A DNA stretch of 29,868 bases from the NCBI GenBank assembly GCA_039831705.1, contig JBDOMT010000358.1, positions 1 to 29,868 on the forward strand, given 5' to 3'. The notes beneath the pieces were generated by a model. It was not told the origin of the DNA and made no database searches. It saw nothing but the letters and a program-made list of their open reading frames with translations. This document shows positions 15,504 through 24,604 of the stretch, in pieces. Within the stretch, counting starts at the first letter, position 1. Every line of letters begins with the position of its first letter. The DNA comes from JAJRWS01 sp039831705 (GTDB lineage Bacteria; Planctomycetota; Planctomycetia; Pirellulales; Lacipirellulaceae). The translations under genes were made by a program, and so were the position numbers.

Positions 15504-16355
15504 TCACTGCTGTGTTGCTCCCCATGGCAAAGCCCTTAATGCATGCCGAAATTGTTTGATTCGATCTTTTTGCAAAGTGCCATTCCGACCACCTGTACAA
15601 ACGGCTCCACGAACGCCGATGAGTGAAACGGGAAGTGCAATGAGTTGGGATAAAGAGTTGATGGAAAGGCTCCCGGCGAGCACGGTTCGAAGGGCCCCTT
15701 TACGGGCACACTCTAGCAACGAGGTCAGGTCACGCAAGCATAGACAATCGAGCAAGGTGCCTTGCGATTTGCAATAGGTGTCGATTAACAGAGTCTCACA
15801 GCCGTGGCTGGACGCATGTTCCAGGATTTGTTTGGGGTGCGGGGCAGCAGCTTCTTTCCAGTCGGCGTAGGCAACGGCAACCAGTTGTTTTCCGGCCCGT
15901 TGGACCTCTGCTTGGATACCACACCATTGATCACGCCAATGGGGGGAGCTGTCACAACCGGCCATACCTAGTTTAAGCAGGCGAATTCCTGGAATGCCCA
16001 TCAAATGGTGTCCACTGTTGTCGATATTTGGTTTTCTTAGGGAGGGTCGTACCTCTGCCGCGATTCTCTTGCCTTGGGATTGCCAATCTTGCAACTCACC
16101 CGCAGCAGCCGATAGGGGATGGTTGGTGGAAAATACTTCAGCGACTTCGCGGGCTGTATTAATATCCACCGGCCCAAGAGGGCCCTGCTGGGGGGCTTTC
16201 AAATCAATCCAATTTGCACCGCCAGCCACTGCTTGCTGGGCTTCTTGTGCATTACGCACGCTCACAAGTAGCTGTGGAACTACACCCCCTTTTGCTTCAG
16301 GTAACTCGTGTGCCTCAGACGCATTGTCGCAATGAGAGGAACGGCAGTTAGTCAT
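15504..16355 (-). CDS. mfnB: (5-formylfuran-3-yl)methyl phosphate synthase
   Basis: About 283 residues of a TIM-barrel enzyme that, in methanogens, joins and cyclises two glyceraldehyde 3-phosphates into the furan precursor of methanofuran. Family segments are clear: LLVSVRNAQEAQQAVAGGAN, WIDLKAP with the Schiff-base-type Lys, GPLGPVD, IRLLKLGMAG, VAVAYADWKEAAAPHP, TLLIDTYCKSQGTLLD, VLAGSLSI and LIGVRGAVCTGGRNG. In bacteria it belongs with tetrahydromethanopterin-linked C1 pathways, known from methylotrophs and planctomycetes. The ATG at 16355 overlaps the end of the upstream membrane gene (ATGACTAA). Starts at 16376 (GTG with GGAG upstream) or 16391 are also open. No other C1 gene is in the window. 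Confidence 0.85.
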   Translation of the reverse strand: MTNCRSSHCDNASEAHELPEAKGGVVPQLLVSVRNAQEAQQAVAGGANWIDLKAPQQGPLGPVDINTAREVAEVFSTNHPLSAAAGELQDWQSQGKRIAAEVRPSLRKPNIDNSGHHLMGIPGIRLLKLGMAGCDSSPHWRDQWCGIQAEVQRAGKQLVAVAYADWKEAAAPHPKQILEHASSHGCETLLIDTYCKSQGTLLDCLCLRDLTSLLECARKGALRTVLAGSLSINSLSQLIALPVSLIGVRGAVCTGGRNGTLQKDRIKQFRHALRALPWGATQQ

Positions 16356-16920
16356 GATCGTTTTTTTTGAGTTCACGCTGACTTTCTCCATGGCCCTTTT
16401 GGGCCCGGGTGACTTCTTCCAAACGACGATTGAGCTGACGAATCATGCTATCTGACAAAGGTTCGCACCAGCTGCCATTCAACACCACATAACCATCTTG
16501 CCAGCGTCCGAGTGCCGGTTTGATTCCCATTTGACTCCACTGCGGGAATCGCTGTGATAGGCGGGCTACCAAATTTACCGTTTCGGTCTCTGCGAGGGTG
16601 GATAACCAGGGAGGCAGATTGGCCAGTCCTTGACCGAAAAAAAAAGCTTCGACCACCTCAACGGGTACTTCGATTGGTTTGCCAGCCCTGAGATAGAACA
16701 GAACTTGACCGTTGCGGTAGGCGATACGTGGACGATTTAGTTGATAGAGCATTACTAGCAGGAGCAAGATCGCCAAGGCAAGCAAAATGGCCGTTAGGAA
16801 ACGTAACCATTCTGCATTCGCTTGGTAGTAGATCAGCAAGCTCAGCCCGCCCAGCAAGCCTGGTGGCAGCAGCCCCATTGTCAGGATACGACGATTTGAT
16901 CGCAACCAAACTTCAGTCAC
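16348..16920 (-). CDS. Small membrane protein with two transmembrane segments
   Basis: 190 residues. Two adjacent hydrophobic segments (MGLLPPGLLGGLSLLIYY and FLTAILLALAILLLLVML) are followed by a cytoplasmic or periplasmic domain of about 120 residues (PRIAYRNGQVLFYLRAGKPI, VEVVEAFFFGQGLANLP). This layout, two helices and a beta-rich domain, resembles bacterial PH-like membrane proteins, but no family is firmly recognised. The start is GTG at 16920, with CGGAG seven bases upstream; a TTG at 16935 would add five residues. Its 3' end overlaps the furan-phosphate synthase start by eight bases, so the two are very likely co-translated. Confidence 0.7.
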   Translation of the reverse strand: MTEVWLRSNRRILTMGLLPPGLLGGLSLLIYYQANAEWLRFLTAILLALAILLLLVMLYQLNRPRIAYRNGQVLFYLRAGKPIEVPVEVVEAFFFGQGLANLPPWLSTLAETETVNLVARLSQRFPQWSQMGIKPALGRWQDGYVVLNGSWCEPLSDSMIRQLNRRLEEVTRAQKGHGESQRELKKNDHD

Positions 16921-17239
16921 GTGGACTCCGGGCAAATGGTTTGTTTGGAACGGTAATAGGGGTTAGTACGATTCCTGGCAAGTTGGTGGTGGTCACTAAT
17001 TTGCTCCGAAAGGATACGCTTGCCGATTGTAGGCTAACCTTAGTTGGCTTTTCTACGAATGGGGAGGCTCCCAAATGGTTTGTGCACCCAGAGTAATATC
17101 TGTAGGGCATGGACGGATAGTGATCGAATTTGTACTCTTGACATTAATTGCGAGAAATTAGCTCCTTGCGGTCATCGGTGTTAGCCATTGGTTCACCGAA
17201 TTATGGGGGAGGGAGTATCTCCAGGTCGGAACAGTACAC
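16921..17239. other. 319-base divergent intergenic region
   Basis: No gene, RNA or strong hairpin was found. It must hold the promoters for the minus-strand membrane gene and the plus-strand antiporter. A G-rich stretch (GGGGGAGGGAG near 17204-17214) precedes the antiporter start but lies too far away to be its ribosome site. Confidence 0.35.
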
Positions 17240-18910
17240 GTGACATCCCTCGATACGAACATGAATGTTTTGCATACTAAAGACGGTGATCGCTCTAAAG
17301 ATCAAAGTACCACAGGTCAAAAGATATTGGGCAAGGCAAATATGGCTGCCTGGGCCCTGTTGACGGTTATTGGTTTCTATCTGATAAGTGCTTTCTATGG
17401 CTTGCCCCAATATGGTACAGAATTGGTAACAGGAAGTCACCTGGTTGCTTCAGTCGGCGTTACAGCGACTGCTGAGCATGGTCAGTTCAGTGGAGAGGGC
17501 CACTCCAGTGGAGAGGGAGGAGGCCATCACGCCTCAGCTGAGGCACCCCCTCTGTGGACAATCGTCCCCTTTGTGTTGTTGCTGGGAGCAATTGCCGTGC
17601 TACCGCTGATGAGTGCTACAGAACATTGGTGGGAAAACAATCTCAATCGATTCATTGTCTCCTTCGTCCTTGGCATGATCACCCTGTCCTACTATGCTTT
17701 TGTACACCACGCACCCATCGAAGCCCACTGGCCTGTCCATGATGTTGTTCAAGCGGTCGGATCAGGATTCGAGTTGGGGTTTGTACACGCGATTATAGGC
17801 AATGCCTTACTGGCGGAATACATTCCATTTATTGTGCTGCTGTTCAGCCTCTACACCATTGCTGGTGGCATTCGTATCGAAGGTGATCTGCAAGCCAACC
17901 CTTTGACCAACGCTTCCTTTATTGCAGTCGGTGGATTGTTGGCCAGTTTCATCGGCACGACTGGAGCGGCGATGCTGCTGATCCGACCGCTACTGGAAAC
18001 AAATCATGAACGAAAGCATGTCAAACATACGGTCGTGTTTTTCATTTTTATCGTCTGCAACTGTGGCGGTTGCTTGCTTCCTATTGGCGATCCACCGTTG
18101 TTCTTGGGTTATTTGCAAGGCGTTGATTTTCTGTGGACGATGAATCTCTGGAGCCCTTGGCTATTTCTCAATGGCATGTTGTTGCTGACCTATTGTTTGC
18201 TTGATCAATTTGTGTTCTATCGTAAAGAAACCGTTCGGGATATAGCACAGGACATCAGGCATACGCGTCGGTTAAAAATTACCGGCCTCAAGGTCAACGG
18301 TCCACTTCTTCTGGGAGTTGTATTGGCGGTGGCGTTGCTGGATCCCAGTAAGTCAATCCCTGGCACTCATTGGCACTCCTGGATGTACTTGCGTGAAATT
18401 GTGCAGTTGGCACTGGTTGCTATATCGCTGTTCGTAGGCTCAAAAATCGTGCGTAGTAAAAATAATTTCAATTACCTCGCTATTGTCGAGGTGGCGGCCC
18501 TTTTTGTCGGTATTTTCATCTGCATGCAACCAGCATTGCAGATTTTAGCCGAGAAGGGAGCGGCCTTGTCCGCCCATTTGGATCCGGCCGGTTTTTTCTG
18601 GGCGACAGGAACGTTGTCATCGTTTCTAGACAATGCACCAACTTATCTGGTATTTTTCCAGACCGCAAAAGTTGGAGGTGCGGAGGGTGCAACCTTGATT
18701 GCGGGGGTCCCAGAAATGACTCTTACGGCGATCAGTTTGGGGGCCGTATTTATGGGAGCGATGACTTACATTGGCAACGGGCCGAATTTCATGGTGAAGG
18801 CAATAGCTGAGAAATCAGGCGTGAAAATGCCTAGTTTTTTTGGCTACATGGGATACAGTGTCACCTTCCTCCTGCCGCTGCTTGCACTGACCGTTTGGCG
18901 ATACATTTGA
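17240..18910 (+). CDS. NhaD-type Na+/H+ antiporter (ion transporter superfamily)
   Basis: 556 residues with about a dozen hydrophobic helices. Sequences around SFIGTTGAAMLLIRPLLETN and FIVCNCGGCLLPIGDPPLFLGYL are the family's paired re-entrant, ion-binding regions, and the second half has the matching FLDNAPTYLVFFQTAK and YIGNGPNFMVKAIAEKSG. NhaD-type proteins exchange Na+ or Li+ for H+ across the inner membrane. Between the first two helices a Gly/His/Glu-rich loop (83-97, FSGEGHSSGEGGGHH) is coded by a short direct repeat CAGTGGAGAGGG. The start is GTG at 17240; an ATG at 17261 is possible and neither has a good ribosome site. RNase D follows after 40 bases. Confidence 0.85.
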   Translation: MTSLDTNMNVLHTKDGDRSKDQSTTGQKILGKANMAAWALLTVIGFYLISAFYGLPQYGTELVTGSHLVASVGVTATAEHGQFSGEGHSSGEGGGHHASAEAPPLWTIVPFVLLLGAIAVLPLMSATEHWWENNLNRFIVSFVLGMITLSYYAFVHHAPIEAHWPVHDVVQAVGSGFELGFVHAIIGNALLAEYIPFIVLLFSLYTIAGGIRIEGDLQANPLTNASFIAVGGLLASFIGTTGAAMLLIRPLLETNHERKHVKHTVVFFIFIVCNCGGCLLPIGDPPLFLGYLQGVDFLWTMNLWSPWLFLNGMLLLTYCLLDQFVFYRKETVRDIAQDIRHTRRLKITGLKVNGPLLLGVVLAVALLDPSKSIPGTHWHSWMYLREIVQLALVAISLFVGSKIVRSKNNFNYLAIVEVAALFVGIFICMQPALQILAEKGAALSAHLDPAGFFWATGTLSSFLDNAPTYLVFFQTAKVGGAEGATLIAGVPEMTLTAISLGAVFMGAMTYIGNGPNFMVKAIAEKSGVKMPSFFGYMGYSVTFLLPLLALTVWRYI

Positions 18911-18950
18911 GCTAAGAGACGATTGAATCTAAATCGAAAGTATTTAACCT

Positions 18951-20126
18951 GTGACATCGCCAATTATTACTGATCAAGGACGACTCCACGAATTGTGTGA
19001 GAGGTTACAGCAGGCGGAACAAATCGGAATCGATACCGAGTTTGTCTCCGAAGATACTTTCTATCCGGAACTCTGTTTAATTCAGATTGCCACCTGTGAT
19101 GAAATGGCGGTAGTCGATCCACAGCAAGTAGACGTTGAGCCATTTTGGCGATTACTTGTAGAGGGTGACCACACCACGATCTTGCATGCGGGAAGAGAGG
19201 AATTGAACTTCCTTCTACGGGCGGTGAATCGTCTGCCACAAGATTTATTCGACATACAGATCGCCGCCGGGTTTTGTAGTAACGAATTTCCTGCTGCCTA
19301 TGGATCGGTGGTGAGCAAATTCATTGGTCATAAACCACAAAAGGGGCAGCAACGTACCGATTGGCGACGTCGCCCGCTTTCCTCCGCTCAGCTCAACTAT
19401 GCTCTAGAGGATGTTCGCTATCTTTTGCCGGTATGCAACCGTTTGCGCACCATGCTCAGCGAGCGTGGCCGTCTCGATTGGTTAGCCGAGGAGATGAATA
19501 CTTGGCAGGCCCAGGTCGTCGCAGCTCAGGATCGCCAGGATTGGCGGCGGGTGTCGGGGATAGGCAAGCTCAACAGCCGAAGTTTGGCCATTGCTAGAGA
19601 ATTGTGGCGGTGGCGGTATGAGGAGGCCAAGCGGAAAAATAAGCCCCAAAAGCGATTGCTGCGGGACGACCTCCTGGTGGAATTAGCAAGACACCAGGTA
19701 GACAATCCGAAGAAGATTACTGCTATTCGGGGCATGAATCATGGAGTGCTACGAAAAAAGGCTGAAGAATTGGCCGAATGCGTGCAGCGAGGATTGCGGT
19801 CGCCCGAAGAAAAAATGCCCAGAAGCAAGCGTGGTCGAACCCCTTCACAACTTAATCTCTTGGGACAATTTCTCACCCCGGCACTCAATACGATATGTCA
19901 ACGGGCCGCCGTTGCTGCCAGCATGGTCGGTACTGCCAGTGATGTGCGTGAATTGATTACGTATCGACTCGGTTTTGACAAATCGGGAGATGCTCCCGGT
20001 CTTACGCGAGGATGGCGTGCTGAGTTGGTGGGGAATCTGATCGACGAACTCATCGCAGGAAAGAAATCGATTCGCATCAACAATCCTCACGAAGAAGATC
20101 CGCTGGTGTTTGATGAGATTATTTAA
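18951..20126 (+). CDS. rnd: Ribonuclease D (DEDDy 3'-5' exonuclease with HRDC)
   Basis: 391 residues. The exonuclease motifs are D28 and E30 in GIDTEFVSED, a second motif HAGREELNFLL with FDIQIAAGF (about 79-107), and Y150/D154 in LNYALEDVRYLLP. The second-motif Asp of the E. coli enzyme aligns with a Glu here, a change I recall from other planctomycete and cyanobacterial relatives. An HRDC domain follows (about 205-285, WRWRYEEAKRKNKPQKRLLR), and a second helical part to the end. The family trims the 3' ends of tRNA and other structured RNAs. The start is GTG at 18951. The 40-base gap to the antiporter allows co-transcription, but the functions are unrelated. Confidence 0.85.
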   Translation: MTSPIITDQGRLHELCERLQQAEQIGIDTEFVSEDTFYPELCLIQIATCDEMAVVDPQQVDVEPFWRLLVEGDHTTILHAGREELNFLLRAVNRLPQDLFDIQIAAGFCSNEFPAAYGSVVSKFIGHKPQKGQQRTDWRRRPLSSAQLNYALEDVRYLLPVCNRLRTMLSERGRLDWLAEEMNTWQAQVVAAQDRQDWRRVSGIGKLNSRSLAIARELWRWRYEEAKRKNKPQKRLLRDDLLVELARHQVDNPKKITAIRGMNHGVLRKKAEELAECVQRGLRSPEEKMPRSKRGRTPSQLNLLGQFLTPALNTICQRAAVAASMVGTASDVRELITYRLGFDKSGDAPGLTRGWRAELVGNLIDELIAGKKSIRINNPHEEDPLVFDEII

Positions 20127-20152
20127 GAGTCCAGAGTTCAGAGTCCAGAGTC
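20126..20152. repeat. Short tandem repeat AGAGTCC/AGAGTTC
   Basis: Four near-copies of a 7-base unit (AGAGTCC, AGAGTTC, AGAGTCC, AGAGTC) begin at the RNase D stop codon. A similar but more mixed stretch lies at 27013-27060, again right after a stop codon. Confidence 0.7.
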
Positions 20153-20194
20153 AAGTGAATCGTTTCAACTAAAATTTGGGATTGTAAAAAAATC

Positions 20195-20253
20195 AGCCGC
20201 AACGCGTTAGCGTCCGGTTGTGCAGTAAAACCGTGGGCTAACGCCCTGCGGCT
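20195..20253. repeat. REP-like palindromic element, copy 1 (degenerate)
   Basis: The left arm AGCCGCAACGCGTTAG plus CGTCCGGTT (20195-20219) pairs with the right arm AACCGTGGGCTAACG plus CCCTGCGGCT (20229-20253) at 20 of 25 positions around a short AT-rich loop. The same core with near-perfect arms recurs at 25907-25984. It lies between two convergent genes, where it could also help end transcription. Confidence 0.7.
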
Positions 20254-20297
20254 AACCCAGAAAAAATCTGCAAAAATGCACCAGAGTGTTGAAACCC

Positions 20298-21125
20298 CTA
20301 ATTCTGAACTGGCGCCATGTGGGTGGCTTGCTGGATTTTGTTGGTAGCTGGAGTGGACAGTTCTACGCCGGTGTTTTCACTCAGTCGACGATCTTCGAGT
20401 CCATTATAGGCGGGGGAATGAAAGATTTCTTCTTGATCAAGCTGAACGGTTTGCTGAGTCCTGTTTTTTTCGATCTCTTCCAATCTTGATTTGGTTGTAC
20501 TACTGCTAGCAAACGAGGTGCCTTCGTAAATCGTGCCTCGTTTGAATGGCCCCGCCCCTAGGATCCAAATATCATTGGCCGTGCTTTCACTGGCTACGAT
20601 ACCGGATTGCCAAATCGGAATTCCCGTTTCTCGCTGGTATGCAAATACGGAGATTTTCGCAATGCCACGTTGGTCGCGCCGTTTGGCGATTGGGATTTCA
20701 GGGATGACAGGTGGCAGTGCGGCTAACAGTGTAAGCTGGGGGACATTCGTAGCTGGCAAGCCAAATAGCAAATCATGATTGTCGGTGCCCACTGCTCCGG
20801 CACGGGGTTCAACGATATATTCTGCGTCCTCCCGTATGTCTTTCAGAATTGAGCCACTCGCGAGCAGATGTTGTCGCAGACTGCTGATCAAATATTCGTT
20901 ATCCACGACATTTTTCAGTGGTTCTTCGTCGAAATAGACGCTTTTCCCACGGAGGGCTTGAAAATTGACAGCTTGTACCGCCCGGTCAATGGCGTCCGAA
21001 ACCAGCAATTGCTCAGTTGCCGTGCGTAGTGTGTTGGAGGTGCGGGTCGTACCACAACCGGACAGCAGGCAAAACCCTATGATGATCATGAAAGAGAATC
21101 GGCGGCGGACTCCTATTGAGACCAT
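20298..21125 (-). CDS. Lipoprotein of unknown function
   Basis: 275 residues. A basic N-terminus and hydrophobic core lead to the lipobox LLSGC, so the protein should be lipid-anchored. The body (TATEQLLVSDAIDRAVQAVN, EYLISSLRQHLLASGSILKD, DAEYIVEPRAGAVGTDNHDL, KRRDQRGIAKISVFAYQRE) resembles a planctomycete lipoprotein family I recall as DUF6655, of unknown function; the label is from memory. The last 60 residues are Ser/Thr/Gln-rich and probably disordered. The ATG at 21125 is chosen because AAGGTGA lies six bases upstream and the lipobox is then at a normal distance. A dispersed repeat begins 34 bases upstream of the start. Confidence 0.75.
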   Translation of the reverse strand: MVSIGVRRRFSFMIIIGFCLLSGCGTTRTSNTLRTATEQLLVSDAIDRAVQAVNFQALRGKSVYFDEEPLKNVVDNEYLISSLRQHLLASGSILKDIREDAEYIVEPRAGAVGTDNHDLLFGLPATNVPQLTLLAALPPVIPEIPIAKRRDQRGIAKISVFAYQRETGIPIWQSGIVASESTANDIWILGAGPFKRGTIYEGTSFASSSTTKSRLEEIEKNRTQQTVQLDQEEIFHSPAYNGLEDRRLSENTGVELSTPATNKIQQATHMAPVQN

Positions 21126-21158
21126 GAATTTCACCTTGGTAAACTCGTGTTCGGCCAA

Positions 21159-21342
21159 TTAGCCTGTGATATTTCATCAACTTCGTCGCGAGAGGCCGAA
21201 GAGTGCTGTGTCTGCAAGGCAAACGGTGATTTGGGTGCGGAACGTATTATCTATACTTGAGCACGCCCAAATTATCGTTTAACGCAGCAGACGCAGTGCT
21301 ATTCGGACTCGTAGCAGAATGTTTATGAAATATTCGGGTTAG
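21159..21342 (-). repeat. Dispersed repeat element, copy 2
   Basis: 21159-21192 matches copy 1 (14633-14665) with two differences. At 21324-21342, TATGAAATATTCGGGTTAG is an inverted partner of the left end, flanked by the 8-bp inverted repeat TCGGACTC/GAGTCCGA (21303-21310 and 21343-21350). This gives a unit of about 185 bases with inverted ends, filling most of the gap 21126-21487, where I see no gene. Confidence 0.6.
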
Positions 21343-21487
21343 GAGTCCGACGTGCTTGAACAAAATACCCGTAGGCTGGAACAAGTGGCGAATTATAGCG
21401 AGTTAGGAAAGTGCACCAAGGGCAGATCGATGACTGCTAGCAGGTGTTAGGCTAGCCTGAAAGTTTCTAACTGAGTGATCGGTTGTG

Positions 21488-24373
21488 CTACCTGCGGATG
21501 ACTGGGGCCTCGATGACGTTTCGTTCGGCCACTTTCCGTTCGACCGTGTAAGGAGAGTTGCCTTTCGCCCAGCGAAAGTCGTCCTCAAAGAAACGTGTCA
21601 TTTCTTCACTCGAAAGCTTAATATCCAAGTCTTGACAGACCACTTCCGCTCGGAACAGATGCATGCCGGGTCGCGTAGCTTTCGCATGAATCCTGAGGAC
21701 CAGGTCGCGGCCTGCGGGTAAGCTCTTAATCGTTTGGAATGAAACACGCCCATCACGTATTGAATATTGGGCTCCTTCAACTGAGATGGGGTCGATCCCT
21801 TCAGAGAAGAGCCCAACGATGTTTACGCCTTGGGCATGGCTGCTACCCCGATTGGCGATGCGAATTTCGTAGGTAGCCGATTGGCCTACGGGGATGGGGC
21901 CCCGGGGATCACTCACCTCCAGTTTTAAATCGGCGAGTGCGACAATGTTCGTTTCAATGCTTTTTTCGTCTTGAAGCTCTCCTGTGGCTGTGTGGGCGGT
22001 GAGTTGCATCGAACACAGGCCAGCCTGCTCAAGGCGACAGTTCACTTGCACGTATTTTTCTTCCTGTGGGTTCAATTCGGTTAATTTCCAGGTGACACGA
22101 TGCTTCTGAGCATCAAAAAATTGGCCTTCGCTGGCTGCTAAGAATTTCACGCCTTTGGGAAGTTGGAGGTTGAGTAGCATAGGATCCGTCGGAGCAGTTC
22201 CTGAATTTCGAATGCGGAAGTAATAGGTCGCTTCGGTACCAGCATACTTTGTATCGGGGCCGCGACAATCCAGTTCCAATTCTGGTTTTCGGCAAAACAG
22301 ATGCTTGGTAGTTTCAGTTCGTAAATTTCCTGCTGCAAATGCAAAAGCTTGAACACGCAATTCACCCGCTTCACGAGCGGTGAGCTCCAGGTCGATTGTC
22401 TGAGTTTCTTCCGGTTGCAATGCACCAATTTTATGAGTGGTTGCGGATTCAGCGTTTCCACCGGGAGGAATTAGTTGTATTCGCACATCTTCAGCAACTC
22501 CAGTTCCGGGATTACTGAGCGACAGTTGATACCGCTGCGGTTTTCCAAACTGAACGTTGTCTGGTCCGCTGATTGCCATCTGAAGCTTGGGTTCTTGTAC
22601 TTCGATGGTAGCGTCCGAGCCAACTGGTGAGTGAACCCAACTCACGCCCAATTGCATGGAGCGACCTTGATGGGGAACCAAACGTAAATTGAGGGCTTGG
22701 GAACTGTTCGGCTCCAATTGTTGGATGCGCCATTGAAGGCTATTGCCTTCGTTTGTTTCTGCCGCCACTTTGTTGGATCCCATCGAGCCAATCGCTTCGG
22801 CTTTTTGTACGATGCCAATGCTAGAAGTTGTATCGACCACCTCAGTCCAGTCTGGAATATGGACCGTTACGATCAGTGATTCGGCTGCTGTGTCGCCCTG
22901 ATTTTTCAAGATGATGCGATAATTGGCCTCTCGTCCCACGAGAATCCTCTGAGGTCCTTCCACATGCGATGCGATCATTGGCTGTTGGTAGCTGAATAAC
23001 AGTTTCTTTTCAGGGTTATCCTGAGAAAGCTTCACTTCATCGTTATCCGACAGAGTCTGTGATTTTTCCAAACGGCTTAGCGTTTCCTGGGAAGTGGGCG
23101 ATGGTTTGGTCGACCGTAGCTGGTTTACGCTGAGATCTGGTTTAACTTGATTAGACGTTGGTTGACTAGCAGCCAACATCTCTGGTGAGATTGGCTCTGC
23201 TTTTGGTTGTGGAAGGTCACTTTTATCATTGGCTTGAGATTCAATACCTTTGGCCGGAATGTGCGGTTTTAAATCACCTGAAATTTTCGATTTCGATTCT
23301 GCTACAGAGGTGAGGGGTGACTTAGGAGTTGGTTTTAATTGCTGAGAGACTTGTTGTGATTCGGCTGTGTTCGGTGTCGTCATTTCGTTTGCAACACGCC
23401 AGGCGAGAGTGTCTTGATCGGATTCCTGCTGCAATGCACGACGTAAATCCAGTGGGGCAGGGTGGGAGCTACTGCTTTGACTGCTACTTTTCCTCTGTAC
23501 CTGCGATTTCGTAACAATCGTATCAACCCGAGTTGTCTGCTTGGTGTGTGACTTTTGGGATGTAGAATGTGGCAGTTTGGGTTGATTGGACACGGAGTCG
23601 GCGGCAGAATAGGATTGGTTGATGTAACTCAGAAATCCAGGTAAAGTTTCTGCGCCGGCCGCGCGAGGTGGGATGACATCGAGAGTATCGACACTTTCTT
23701 CATCGGTGACATGCTTCCGGGCAGGGAGATCTTGTTGAGGTTCCAGCAAACCCGACAGGGCTGATTCCAGTTCACCTTGTCGTGATCCCATATCAGGAGA
23801 ACGGCGGGTGGCAGTTCGTGTTCGTTCGGCCATGGGGTCCGGTTTTACGCGGAATTTTTCATGGCTATTTCGTGGCTGCTTGAGATTGCGTTGTGACTGT
23901 TTTGAATTAGCAGTACGTGGCTGATGTTGAGGACGTCGAGGACGACTGGAACTTTGCTTATGAGACGGTTCTTTTGCGGGGCTCTTTTTTTTGGAAAAAA
24001 AACTGCTAGGAAACAAGTTGCCGACATGCATCTTGTCCAGCATCGACTGGGGTGACTTCTTATGCGAATCTATTGAATCAGGCTGCTGCTTGGTTTGTGT
24101 GTTTTTGTGTCTGTGCCTGTAGGAATCCGAAGAAGCCGAGGAAGATCGCTTGCCCGATCGAGAAGTGGCCGCTTTCGAATCGGCTGGTTTAGTATTCGTG
24201 CTGCCAGACTCTTCTTTGTGAAAAGGAAGCCGAATCGATGCCAGGCGTTGAGCGAGCGAAGTGCCTGATCGCTGACCAGCAGATTTATGACGAGAGGTCT
24301 GGGCATGACTGGTATCAGTCCAGCACAAACTGATCAAAAGCATAGATACCGCAATTATCCGTCCGCACAACAT
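21488..24373 (-). CDS. Large secreted protein with four DUF11/CARDB-like beta-sandwich repeats
   Basis: 961 residues. A signal peptide (AVSMLLISLCWTDTSHAQ) is followed by about 430 residues rich in Ser, Lys, Gln and Pro with no predicted fold. Four immunoglobulin-like repeats follow, starting near 459, 590, 694 and 812. Each opens with a phrase of the type GPxxxxxGxxxxYxIxxxNxG (GREANYRIILKNQGDTAAES; GKPQRYQLSLSNPGTGVAED; GTEATYYFRIRNSGTAPTDP; GQSATYEIRIANRGSSHAQG). DUF11 repeats are common in planctomycete envelope or surface proteins; role unknown. AAGGAT lies eight bases before the ATG. No anchor or sorting signal is seen at the C-terminus. The gene stands alone. Confidence 0.85.
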   Translation of the reverse strand: MLCGRIIAVSMLLISLCWTDTSHAQTSRHKSAGQRSGTSLAQRLASIRLPFHKEESGSTNTKPADSKAATSRSGKRSSSASSDSYRHRHKNTQTKQQPDSIDSHKKSPQSMLDKMHVGNLFPSSFFSKKKSPAKEPSHKQSSSRPRRPQHQPRTANSKQSQRNLKQPRNSHEKFRVKPDPMAERTRTATRRSPDMGSRQGELESALSGLLEPQQDLPARKHVTDEESVDTLDVIPPRAAGAETLPGFLSYINQSYSAADSVSNQPKLPHSTSQKSHTKQTTRVDTIVTKSQVQRKSSSQSSSSHPAPLDLRRALQQESDQDTLAWRVANEMTTPNTAESQQVSQQLKPTPKSPLTSVAESKSKISGDLKPHIPAKGIESQANDKSDLPQPKAEPISPEMLAASQPTSNQVKPDLSVNQLRSTKPSPTSQETLSRLEKSQTLSDNDEVKLSQDNPEKKLLFSYQQPMIASHVEGPQRILVGREANYRIILKNQGDTAAESLIVTVHIPDWTEVVDTTSSIGIVQKAEAIGSMGSNKVAAETNEGNSLQWRIQQLEPNSSQALNLRLVPHQGRSMQLGVSWVHSPVGSDATIEVQEPKLQMAISGPDNVQFGKPQRYQLSLSNPGTGVAEDVRIQLIPPGGNAESATTHKIGALQPEETQTIDLELTAREAGELRVQAFAFAAGNLRTETTKHLFCRKPELELDCRGPDTKYAGTEATYYFRIRNSGTAPTDPMLLNLQLPKGVKFLAASEGQFFDAQKHRVTWKLTELNPQEEKYVQVNCRLEQAGLCSMQLTAHTATGELQDEKSIETNIVALADLKLEVSDPRGPIPVGQSATYEIRIANRGSSHAQGVNIVGLFSEGIDPISVEGAQYSIRDGRVSFQTIKSLPAGRDLVLRIHAKATRPGMHLFRAEVVCQDLDIKLSSEEMTRFFEDDFRWAKGNSPYTVERKVAERNVIEAPVIRR

Positions 24374-24604
24374 AGTCGCATCCTTGCGAAATGAGGGGGT
24401 GAATCAGTCCGTCGTCAGCAGTGCTATCATTGCTATACGACGACATCGACATAGGTAGTAAACTTCCATGTCAAGGTTTATCGGTTACAGGCAATCAGAA
24501 GAATGAACCGATTCTTGGAAGTTTTCCGGATAAATCGTGTAGGCAATATGAGTAGACAAGGGTGAATTGAGCTTGTGCTGACGTCCAGGCGAGAATCTAT
24601 CAGG

